DNA from: Bacteroidales bacterium
Lineage (GTDB): Bacteria > Bacteroidota > Bacteroidia > Bacteroidales > UBA4181
DNA: 5,122 nt
Direction of reading: 5' to 3'
Assembly (NCBI GenBank): GCA_028700615.1
Contig: JAQVSH010000164.1
Span: forward strand, 1 to 5,122
The position numbers and the translations under genes are program-made. Below are positions 1 through 5,122 of this stretch, piece by piece; the first letter of the stretch is position 1; every line of letters starts with the position of its first letter. The notes under the pieces were generated by a model, which saw nothing but the letters and a program-made list of their open reading frames with translations, had not been told where the DNA came from and searched no databases.

Positions 1-1
1 A

Positions 2-31
2 AGACTCAGAGCCTTGTATGAAAAGATGTAG
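2..31 (+). CDS. Possible 3' end of a plus-strand gene (left-truncated)
   Basis: The second forward frame is open from the window edge and reads RLRALYEKM before a TAG stop. This is a plausible soluble-protein C-terminus, and it is followed 35 bases later by a strong hairpin terminator in the same orientation, which is what the end of a transcription unit should look like. The third frame is also open, to a TAG at 48-50, and reads less like protein (rich in Cys and Arg). Only nine residues are visible, so the product cannot be named and the call is tentative. Confidence 0.3.
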   Translation, partial: RLRALYEKM

Positions 32-65
32 GTTAGAATTACTCCCCTAGACGGGAGCTAAAGGC

Positions 66-104
66 AAAGGGCTGCTTCAGAGGAGGCAGCCCTTTATTTT
101 TCTT
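66..104 (+). terminator. Intrinsic terminator, probably bidirectional
   Basis: A near-perfect hairpin pairs 66-78 with 83-95 (AAAGGGCTGC against GCAGCCCTTT, extended by three more pairs including one G-T wobble) around the loop AGAG. It is followed on the plus strand by ATTTTTCTT. The plus-strand T tract suits a gene entering from the left. On the minus strand the stem is followed only by GCCTTT, a weaker tail, but the hairpin lies 23 bases after the lipoprotein gene's stop and could end that transcript too. A small GC-rich hairpin (CTCCC 42-46 with GGGAG 53-57) lies just before it. Confidence 0.8.
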
Positions 105-118
105 ATCATACCGGCTGG

Positions 119-1549
119 TTAATCTATTCTTCCAAGTAATGCGTTTTTCTTGCTGGAGGCTTTCAGCATATTGACAAAATATTTAGCGTCTCTTGCATTG
201 GAGGCTGTTTTATTTTTTTCGTATTTCTCAACATAATGAATCGCGTGTTCCATCAGATGTTTTCTGCAATCTATATTGATCATGGTTCCATCCTCATATT
301 CTCCGTAAGACAATCCGGTGACCGGGTCTCCCGCCGTAACTGAGGTTATCTGCGCTTTTTTCAGTCCTTTTACATTGACTGTAATGGAAGGATAATAGAA
401 ATACTGGCCTGAAGGTATGGAAATGGTTATTTTTAACGTTTTATCCTCGACACTCTTGGTCATCGTACTGTGAATCCGGTAGTAATTGTATTCATAGTAT
501 TCTTCCATATTGGGAACCCATACAGAGTCGTCTCCGTCCTTGCCGTAATTGTAATTCAGCCAGAGAAGAAAATCGGTCCAATCTCCCGATGTTCTGTGAA
601 GCTCTGCATGAATAGCGATCCTGTCTTCTTTTTTGAGCTTGAGCTGATTTTCAATGGCTGTCTTTATATTCCCTACAGAGGAGAATAAAGTCCTTTCCAA
701 TAAAATCTTTTGCAGATCATCCTTCACCTGAAAAGGATAAAGCGTAACGGCTCCCTCTTGGGCTACCATGGTTTGAATCGGCTCATAAGCAGATGCCGCA
801 GTAATGTATTCTTTATTTCCATCGGGTTCTGCCAGCATTTTGCATCCCCGTCCTGAAAGTTTTTGCAGGATAATTGTCTGGGCCCGATCAAAATGTTTTC
901 TGATAGAATCCGAATTGGTCTTATCGGTATTTACGTCACGGAATGCGATCCCTGTTCCGTAATTCAGCATTTCAAGCACATCAGTCCAGACCAGCCCGTT
1001 CTTCATGTAGAATCGGTAATAATTTTCAGTATAGCCTTTATTAATAGTGATTTCTGCATTCATATAATCCCATTCCGGAGCCAAAGTGGTAGTAAATGAA
1101 AATCTGACTTCATTTCCCGCTCCATCCGTACTTCCGAGGGTTTTATTCAGACAATAGGCATCCGGAGGCAAGTCGTCCGCTATGAGATGCACTGCATCAT
1201 AAAAATAGGACTCTGAAAGTGGCTTTCCGTGAATAGAAGCCCAGGTGCGGGAATAGGCCGAATGGCTGCAGTCATCCTGCGTAAAAAGGAAAAGCCACGA
1301 TTTGTTATATTTTAGAGGCGGGATTTCAAGTTCAAATAGTTCCGGATTTACATTTTCATTTGTGAGAATGCTGATTTCGGCTACAATATTAGTGTTTTCG
1401 GTGTCAAAAGGATATAAATAGGAAGCATCCACTTCTTCCTCCGTGTTAGTTTCATCCTCATCAATAATCCGGGGAGGCATTTTCACACAGGCAACAGCCA
1501 TCAGAAAGATTGCAGAAAATAATACTATGGCCTGAATCTTTAGACTCAT
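119..1549 (-). CDS. Outer-membrane-type lipoprotein with a divergent NodB/polysaccharide-deacetylase-like core
   Basis: This encodes a 476-residue exported lipoprotein, starting from the ATG at 1547-1549. The N-terminus has a basic start, a hydrophobic segment (about residues 5-18) and a lipobox-like LMAVAC, with the lipidated Cys at residue 21. An acidic, Glu/Asp/Thr-rich linker follows, as is common in Bacteroidota surface lipoproteins. The core reads like a divergent NodB-fold protein: FTQDD (89-93) resembles the first TFDDG motif after a beta strand. NYGTGIAF (196-203) sits where the GHEIGNH-type second motif would be, but lacks its histidines. KMLAEPDGN (237-245) resembles the RxPxG loop, and AIHAELH (312-318) plus WVPNMEEYYEY (344-354) resemble the last motifs. 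The final ~110 residues are beta-rich and then helical. The family assignment is inference from motif order; an unrelated Bacteroidales hypothetical family remains possible, and catalysis is doubtful. An in-frame TTG at 1568-1570 would add seven residues (MFKYRFI) and has AGAGAGG just upstream, but the ATG gives the more typical lipoprotein signal length. Confidence 0.6.
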   Translation of the reverse strand: MSLKIQAIVLFSAIFLMAVACVKMPPRIIDEDETNTEEEVDASYLYPFDTENTNIVAEISILTNENVNPELFELEIPPLKYNKSWLFLFTQDDCSHSAYSRTWASIHGKPLSESYFYDAVHLIADDLPPDAYCLNKTLGSTDGAGNEVRFSFTTTLAPEWDYMNAEITINKGYTENYYRFYMKNGLVWTDVLEMLNYGTGIAFRDVNTDKTNSDSIRKHFDRAQTIILQKLSGRGCKMLAEPDGNKEYITAASAYEPIQTMVAQEGAVTLYPFQVKDDLQKILLERTLFSSVGNIKTAIENQLKLKKEDRIAIHAELHRTSGDWTDFLLWLNYNYGKDGDDSVWVPNMEEYYEYNYYRIHSTMTKSVEDKTLKITISIPSGQYFYYPSITVNVKGLKKAQITSVTAGDPVTGLSYGEYEDGTMINIDCRKHLMEHAIHYVEKYEKNKTASNARDAKYFVNMLKASSKKNALLGRID

Positions 1550-1819
1550 AATGAATCGATATTTAAACAAAGTATCCTCTCTTTCTTTATTCCCTCATAA
1601 ATATCTTTCCGAAGGGACAAATATATAGAAATAAATTCTGTTGAAACGTCGCTTGACTTTATTCTGATTTTCAAGATTATCCTTCTGATTTAGTATAAAT
1701 TAAGATAATTTATCATTTTTGGTTTCTATCGTATCGTTTATATTCTCTAATTTTATTTTGCAAAGTAAACGGAATTCTATAAGCTATAAAACCAACATGT
1801 TCGTTAAACACAAACAAAG
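1550..1819. promoter_or_regulatory. AT-rich divergent intergenic region
   Basis: These 270 bases separate the starts of the leftward lipoprotein gene and the rightward PepSY-type remnant. They contain the leftward -7 box. For the rightward direction only imperfect boxes are seen: TAATTTTA (1748-1755) and TTATTTTG (1753-1760), both one base off TAnnTTTG and neither with a good -33 element. There is no convincing ORF, RNA gene or strong hairpin in the stretch. Confidence 0.5.
1618..1625 (-). promoter_or_regulatory. Candidate Bacteroidota -7 promoter box for the lipoprotein gene
   Basis: Read on the minus strand this is TATATTTG, an exact match to the Bacteroidota primary sigma-factor -7 consensus TAnnTTTG. 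It lies about 70 bases upstream of the preferred ATG at 1549, so a short 5' leader would precede the gene and the TTG at 1570 would also be transcribed. The expected -33 TTTG is not clearly present; the best candidate is TTTC (1643-1646), at a slightly short spacing of 17. It could be a chance match in AT-rich DNA. Confidence 0.45.
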
Positions 1820-2087
1820 ATGAAAATGTCACATAAAGAGAAAAAATCGTTCAGTTACTGCATGCGGGCTTTGCATCGCGACATAGGCTTCTTATTAATC
1901 GGCTTGATTATGGTTTTTAGCCTGAGCGGAATTGTCCTGGGTTACTACGGTTTTTGGAATCCTGCTCCTGTTTATGTGCATATCGTCCTTCTGGATGTTT
2001 AAAAGAGGAACCGTTTCTTTCAGACGGGGATTGTATCTGACGGGCTTGGGGTTTATATTGACGCTGGGGTTGTTGTTATTTCTATAA
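1820..2087 (+). pseudogene. PepSY-associated transmembrane protein, internally deleted and frameshifted remnant
   Basis: The 5' part opens with ATG at 1820 and encodes MRALHRDIGF, then the hydrophobic segment LLIGLIMVFSLSGIVL. This is the N-terminal signature of Bacteroidota PepSY-associated TM-helix proteins (basic stretch, LHRDIGF, first membrane helix ending in SGI-L). In that frame it runs on through an uncharacteristic tail to TAA at 2000-2002, giving only 60 residues. A second frame, open from 1926 to the TAA at 2085-2087, encodes WVTTVFGILLLF, then ISSFWMFKRGTVSFRRGLY and a last hydrophobic helix ending LLLFL. This matches the C-terminal half of the same family (HW-FGILLLF-SSFWMFK-RG). 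The two parts meet near 1937-1940, so the periplasmic middle, probably around a hundred codons by my recollection of family size, is missing and the frame has changed. The family usually acts in the inner membrane with a poorly defined, possibly iron- or redox-related role. A sequencing error alone would not explain the missing middle. The 60-residue product could still be made, but is unlikely to function as the parent did. Confidence 0.75.
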
Positions 2088-2089
2088 CC

Positions 2090-3481
2090 CTATTTATAAT
2101 CTTCATCTTCTTCTATGGATTCCGAATCTTCTGAGGCCGGGAGATAAAAAGCCGATTCAGAAGCCGGAAGCGTCTCTACTTCCCGGAGTTTTCTGCGTAT
2201 GGCAGTGGTTCTTCTTCCGACCAGTTCGTCCAGCTGATTGGTAGCGGTCTGAAGGTTCTTCTGCGTTTTTTCCAATAATCCTCCAAATTTATCAAATTCA
2301 TTTTTTACAGCTCCCAGTACTTTCCACACCTCACTGCTTCTTTTTTGGATGGCAAGCGTTTTAAAGCCCATTTGCAGGCTGTTTAGTATGGCTGCCAGGG
2401 TTGTGGGGCCGGTGACAATGACTTTGTATTCACGCTGTAATTGGTCAAGTAAACTGGCACTGCGGACAACTTCGGCATAAATACCCTCAAAGGGAAGAAA
2501 CATAATTCCGAAGTCGGTGGTTCCGGGAGGATCAATATACTTATCATGAATGTCTTTCGCCATCTTTTTGATGGTGTTTTCAAGATTTTTACAGGCCGTA
2601 TCTATCAGGCTCTTTTCGCCGGTATCATAGGCATCCAGGAGTTGCTCATACACGTCTTTTGGAAATTTGGCATCAATCGGAAGGTAAACCGTACTCATCA
2701 GATCATCGTCCTTTCCGGGAAGTTTTAATGCAAATTCGACCAGATCGGAAGAACCTTTTTTAGTTTTGACATTGGCCTCGTACTGTTCAGGCGCCAACAC
2801 TTGTTCCAGCAACATAGACAACTGTATTTCCCCGATTCCTCCCCGCATCTTGACATTACTCAGTACCTTTTTCAGTCCGCCCACATCCTGGGCCAGATTC
2901 TGCATTTCTCCCAACCCTTTCTGAACGCTTTCCAGTTGCTTGCTGACCATTTCAAAGGACTGTCCGATCCTTTCATTCAAGGTCTTTTGTAACTTTTCAT
3001 CTACGGTTTCCCGCATCTGTTCCAGTTTCTTTTCTGTGTTTGAGATCAGTTCATTTTGTTTGGCATCCATCTGAGAAAATTTCTCTTTCTGGAGCGAGTT
3101 AAAAGACTCCACATTCTTATCGAAAGAACCCTGAAATTCTTTCAGTGACTTTTCCTGAGTCTCTTTGAGTTCCCTGATTTTTTCCTCCAAAGATTTGGTA
3201 AACCGGTCAATAACTTCCTGATTGGAATCATTCATTGCTTTCAGCTGCGCCATCTGGGTATTGGAGATCTGGTTCAATACCTCCAGAACAGATTGCTGAA
3301 AGGTGGTCAGGGTTTGATGGAGTTCCTGCCGGTTACTTTTTACCTCCTCCTTCACGGCGACTTCTATTCTGGCAATACTTTTCTCAAGAAGATCCGTATC
3401 ACGGGGTTTACCGTTTCTTATTTGGAGAATCAGTAGGAAAATCAATAAAATAAAAATTCCGGAGAAAAAGATAAGTTCCAT
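2090..3481 (-). CDS. rmuC: DNA recombination protein RmuC
   Basis: RmuC is a membrane-anchored protein with a predicted nuclease-like fold. In E. coli its loss raises inversion at short inverted repeats, so it is thought to limit DNA rearrangement. This 463-residue copy is close to the usual length (E. coli about 475). One N-terminal membrane helix (about 3-21, FFSGIFILLIFLLILQI) leads into a long charged coiled coil (about 30-200, rich in Glu, Lys and Gln). The RmuC domain proper follows (about 200-435) with the expected blocks: NVKMRGGIGEIQL (209-221), PIDAKFP (268-274), FGIMFLPFEGIYAEV (324-338) and GPTTLAAILNSLQMGF (358-373). Glu218 and the DAK of 270-272 fit the PD-(D/E)xK-like active-site pattern proposed for the family. 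The C-terminus ends in a Ser/Glu/Asp-rich tail (440-463). The start is the only good ATG before the membrane helix. There is no clear Shine-Dalgarno, as is usual in this phylum. It is monocistronic in view, convergent with the PepSY remnant (2-base gap) and divergent from the esterase gene. Confidence 0.95.
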   Translation of the reverse strand: MELIFFSGIFILLIFLLILQIRNGKPRDTDLLEKSIARIEVAVKEEVKSNRQELHQTLTTFQQSVLEVLNQISNTQMAQLKAMNDSNQEVIDRFTKSLEEKIRELKETQEKSLKEFQGSFDKNVESFNSLQKEKFSQMDAKQNELISNTEKKLEQMRETVDEKLQKTLNERIGQSFEMVSKQLESVQKGLGEMQNLAQDVGGLKKVLSNVKMRGGIGEIQLSMLLEQVLAPEQYEANVKTKKGSSDLVEFALKLPGKDDDLMSTVYLPIDAKFPKDVYEQLLDAYDTGEKSLIDTACKNLENTIKKMAKDIHDKYIDPPGTTDFGIMFLPFEGIYAEVVRSASLLDQLQREYKVIVTGPTTLAAILNSLQMGFKTLAIQKRSSEVWKVLGAVKNEFDKFGGLLEKTQKNLQTATNQLDELVGRRTTAIRRKLREVETLPASESAFYLPASEDSESIEEDEDYK

Positions 3482-3533
3482 ATATGCTTGTATTCTTGCA
3501 GAGGTGAAGATAAAGGTTTTCCTTCAGAATCAG

Positions 3534-3565
3534 TTTCAATCCGAATCAAAAAGAGTGTATATTTA
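3534..3565 (+). promoter_or_regulatory. Weak candidate promoter for the esterase gene
   Basis: TTTC (3534-3537) and TATATTTA (3558-3565) are separated by 20 bases. Each is one base off the Bacteroidota -33 (TTTG) and -7 (TAnnTTTG) elements, and the spacing is right. A start of transcription near 3572 would leave a leader of about 120 bases containing the inverted repeats noted separately. This is the best plus-strand candidate in the intergenic region, but both boxes lack the final G. Confidence 0.3.
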
Positions 3566-3617
3566 CTCAGAGCGACGGAAGATTGTCTTCAGGAAAGCGC
3601 CTGCGGTAAATAAATCC

Positions 3618-3638
3618 GGCCTTTCAGGAGGAAAGGCT
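3618..3638 (+). repeat. Inverted repeat in the esterase leader region
   Basis: GGCCTTTC (3618-3625) pairs with GAAAGGCT (3631-3638), with one G-T wobble and the loop AGGAG. No T tract follows on either strand, so it does not look like a terminator. If the upstream candidate promoter is real, this hairpin lies in the 5' leader of the esterase mRNA. Its purine-rich AGGAG loop is about 65 bases from the start codon, too far to act as a ribosome binding site directly. Confidence 0.4.
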
Positions 3639-3670
3639 CCGCCCGGCTTAAAACAGTATGAACCGAACAT

Positions 3671-3683
3671 GTTGCTATGCAAC
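3671..3683 (+). repeat. Short palindrome just before the esterase start
   Basis: GTTGC TAT GCAAC is a perfect five-base inverted repeat around a three-base centre, ending 10 bases before the preferred ATG at 3694. As RNA it would form a small hairpin next to the translation start; as DNA it could be an operator half-site pair. At this length chance occurrence is quite possible. Confidence 0.3.
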
Positions 3684-3693
3684 ACCCAGCGAG

Positions 3694-4968
3694 ATGAGAC
3701 AAATAGGAATTTTTGCACTGCTGTGTATTTTCGCCATGACACAGTCCTATGGACAAGTGCCGGCGGCTAATTATGATGAGTCAAACATGCCGGAATATAC
3801 ATTACCCGATCCTTTGATGTTTGAAGACGGGAGACCGGTAAAGGATACATTGGACTGGAAACGGCGGAGGGCTGAGATTTACACTTTGTTTGCTTCTGAA
3901 TCATTTGGGGTAATGCCTTCAGGGAAAGTAGAGATGAAAGCCACCCTTTTGACCGAAAAGCCGCAGGCTCTTGACGGACTGGCACTTCGCAGGGAGGTGA
4001 AGCTTACCTTGAGTTATCATGGTAAATCGCTGGATATCATGTTGTTAATCTATCTTCCTAAAGGACTCCATTCCGTCCCGGTGGTGATAGGCTATAATTA
4101 TGAAGGGAATCACTCAATTACTTCAGAATCAGATATTTTGCTTACGGAATCCTGGATGGCGAACAGTAAAAAATTAAAAATTACAGATCATAAAGCCAAT
4201 GAGGCTTCCCGCGGCTCTCAGGCAAGCCGGTGGCCCCTGAAAGAAATTCTTCAACGGGGTTATGGGGTGGTTACGGCCTATTATGGGGATGTGGATCCCG
4301 ATTTTGACGATGGGTTCTCCAACGGAGTCCATGCCTTGTTTTCGGGACCGGTCAATGAAACTTCCTGGGCTACGATTGCTGCCTGGGCTTGGGGCTATTC
4401 CAGAATTTTGGACTATGTACTGACAGTTCCCGAAATCAACCCATCTCAGATTATTGTTCAGGGCCATTCCCGTCAGGGGAAGGCTGCCCTGTGGGCCGGA
4501 GCTTCCGATTCCCGTTTTGCCATGGTCATTTCCAACAATTCGGGATGCAGCGGAGCGGCTTTGTCCCGGAGAATATTCGGAGAAACCATTGCCGCGATCA
4601 ATACTACTTTTCCTTATTGGTTTTGCGGAAATTATAAAAAATACAACGGCAAAGAACAAGATATGCCTTTTGATCAACACGAACTGCTTGCCCTGATCGC
4701 TCCCAGGCCTCTCTACGTCACCAGCGCTCAGGAAGACCTTTGGGCGGATCCCAAAGGAGAATTTCTGTCTTGCGTGGCCGCTTCTCCGGTGTATGAATTG
4801 CTCGGAAAACAAGGGTTCCCGGCGAAAGAGATGCCCGGATTACATCAGCCTGTTATCGGGGATATCGGATATCATATCCGCGCAGGAGCTCATGATGTGA
4901 CCTCCTATGACTGGAAAGGATATCTGGATTTTGCAGACTATCACTTTAAGAAGACGTCTCAAAGGTGA
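3694..4968 (+). CDS. Family CE15 glucuronoyl esterase (4-O-methyl-glucuronoyl methylesterase), exported
   Basis: CE15 enzymes hydrolyse the ester between (4-O-methyl-)glucuronic acid side chains of xylan and lignin alcohols, loosening lignin from hemicellulose. The 424-residue product has a Sec signal peptide (hydrophobic IGIFALLCIFAM, cleavage likely after SYG at residue 20, mature Gln21), so it works in the periplasm or outside. The alpha/beta-hydrolase core shows the family's blocks: IYLPKG (119-124) and VVIGYNYEGNH (130-140) in the first half, and YGDVDPDF (197-204). The nucleophile elbow is GHSRQGKAALWAGA with Ser259 and the conserved Arg260. After it come NNSGCSGAALSRR (281-293), APRPLYVTSAQEDLWADP (336-353) and GYHIRAGAHDVTSYDW, where His400 is the likely catalytic base. 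Asp348 is the likely acid. The start at 3694 is preferred because an ATG at 3658 would put 12 polar residues ahead of the signal peptide. No SusC/SusD or other glycan genes are in view, so its substrate system cannot be placed. Confidence 0.9.
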   Translation: MRQIGIFALLCIFAMTQSYGQVPAANYDESNMPEYTLPDPLMFEDGRPVKDTLDWKRRRAEIYTLFASESFGVMPSGKVEMKATLLTEKPQALDGLALRREVKLTLSYHGKSLDIMLLIYLPKGLHSVPVVIGYNYEGNHSITSESDILLTESWMANSKKLKITDHKANEASRGSQASRWPLKEILQRGYGVVTAYYGDVDPDFDDGFSNGVHALFSGPVNETSWATIAAWAWGYSRILDYVLTVPEINPSQIIVQGHSRQGKAALWAGASDSRFAMVISNNSGCSGAALSRRIFGETIAAINTTFPYWFCGNYKKYNGKEQDMPFDQHELLALIAPRPLYVTSAQEDLWADPKGEFLSCVAASPVYELLGKQGFPAKEMPGLHQPVIGDIGYHIRAGAHDVTSYDWKGYLDFADYHFKKTSQR

Positions 4969-4972
4969 TTTT

Positions 4973-5011
4973 CCCCGGGACAGAATCCCCGGGGAGACTA
5001 TTTGATTTTCA
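4973..5011. terminator. GC-rich hairpin between convergent genes, probable terminator
   Basis: CCCCGGG (4973-4979) pairs with CCCGGGG (4988-4994) around a loop of about eight bases. It starts four bases after the esterase stop codon. On the plus strand it is followed by AGACTATTTGATTTT, a discontinuous T-rich tail; on the minus strand AAAATC follows, with no T run. Its place between two convergent genes supports a shared termination role, but the poor T tract keeps this uncertain. Confidence 0.5.
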
Positions 5012-5032
5012 ACCGGCTTGTACCTTTTCAGA

Positions 5033-5122
5033 TCAGGCTTTCAGCAAATAGTGTTTGAAATCCCCGAACAGAGCACTCATAGGCTGGCTGTGCTTTTCCT
5101 TCCGGATGAATTCCTGCAATTT
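5033..5122 (-). CDS. C-terminal end of an unidentified gene (5' part beyond the window)
   Basis: On the minus strand the frame entering from the right edge encodes 29 residues ending SALFGDFKHYLLKA before a TGA at 5033-5035. The peptide is charged and helix-like (starts KLQEFIRKEKH), and about two thirds of its codons end in G or C. A second minus-strand frame is also open to a nearby stop, but its residue make-up (many Gly, Cys, Ala) and lower third-position GC make it less likely. I do not recognise the family from so short a fragment. It converges on the esterase gene, with the GC-rich hairpin between them. Confidence 0.6.
   Translation of the reverse strand, partial: KLQEFIRKEKHSQPMSALFGDFKHYLLKA

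Noticed and set aside
1..65. Possible 3' end of a structured RNA (small hairpin followed by a terminator)
   Set aside because: No tRNA T-arm, CCA, tmRNA, RNase P or SRP signature is visible; a protein gene end explains the region as well.
470..1099. Two short plus-strand frames antisense to the lipoprotein gene
   Set aside because: They have no motifs or start signals and are opposite a well-supported long gene.
2383..3453. Several 60-72 codon frames overlapping rmuC on both strands
   Set aside because: All lie inside the rmuC coding region in other frames, with low-complexity or unlikely compositions.
3504..3770. An 88-codon plus-strand frame between rmuC and the esterase
   Set aside because: It overlaps the esterase signal peptide in another frame and its translation has no family-like features or plausible start context.
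4174..4812. A 212-codon open frame on the minus strand inside the esterase gene
   Set aside because: It is antisense to a clear CE15 gene, its product is rich in Ser, Arg, Gly and Pro with no domain pattern, and it has no start signals. It is a shadow of the coding strand.
1..5122. CRISPR arrays, insertion sequences, integrase sites, toxin-antitoxin or defence genes
   Set aside because: No direct-repeat series, transposase, terminal inverted repeats or recognisable defence domains are seen on either strand.

Overview
The window looks like ordinary chromosomal DNA from a member of the Bacteroidota, most likely Bacteroidales. The evidence is indirect: moderate to low GC with AT-rich intergenic DNA, weak or absent Shine-Dalgarno sequences, a perfect Bacteroidota-type -7 box (TATATTTG) upstream of the first gene, a lipoprotein and a Sec-exported esterase whose mature protein starts with Gln, and a PepSY-associated membrane protein remnant of the kind found in gut and environmental Bacteroidales. 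No 16S or other direct taxonomic marker is present, so the genus cannot be given.

Layout from left to right: (1) 1-118 holds the possible last codons of a plus-strand gene and a strong hairpin terminator that could serve both strands. (2) 119-1549, minus strand, is a large lipoprotein that appears to have a divergent NodB/polysaccharide-deacetylase-like core with degenerate metal-binding motifs. (3) About 270 bases of AT-rich DNA separate two divergent starts. (4) 1820-2087, plus strand, is the wreck of a PepSY-associated transmembrane protein: its first and last membrane segments are both recognisable but lie in different reading frames, with the periplasmic middle missing. (5) 2090-3481, minus strand, is rmuC, convergent with the remnant and only 2 bases from it. 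(6) 3482-3693 is an intergenic region with small inverted repeats. (7) 3694-4968, plus strand, is a family CE15 glucuronoyl esterase with a signal peptide. (8) A GC-rich hairpin separates it from the 3' end of an unidentified minus-strand gene that runs off the right edge.

The genes do not form one operon; neighbours are almost all divergent or convergent. The esterase stands without the SusC/SusD pair or other glycan-degradation genes in view, so it may be an isolated carbohydrate-active enzyme or lie at the edge of a locus outside the window. I see no mobile element, CRISPR array, tRNA or rRNA. I do not see a convincing new biological system. The most informative points are the internally deleted PepSY-type gene, the degenerate deacetylase-like lipoprotein, and the catalytic-acid arrangement in the CE15 enzyme.
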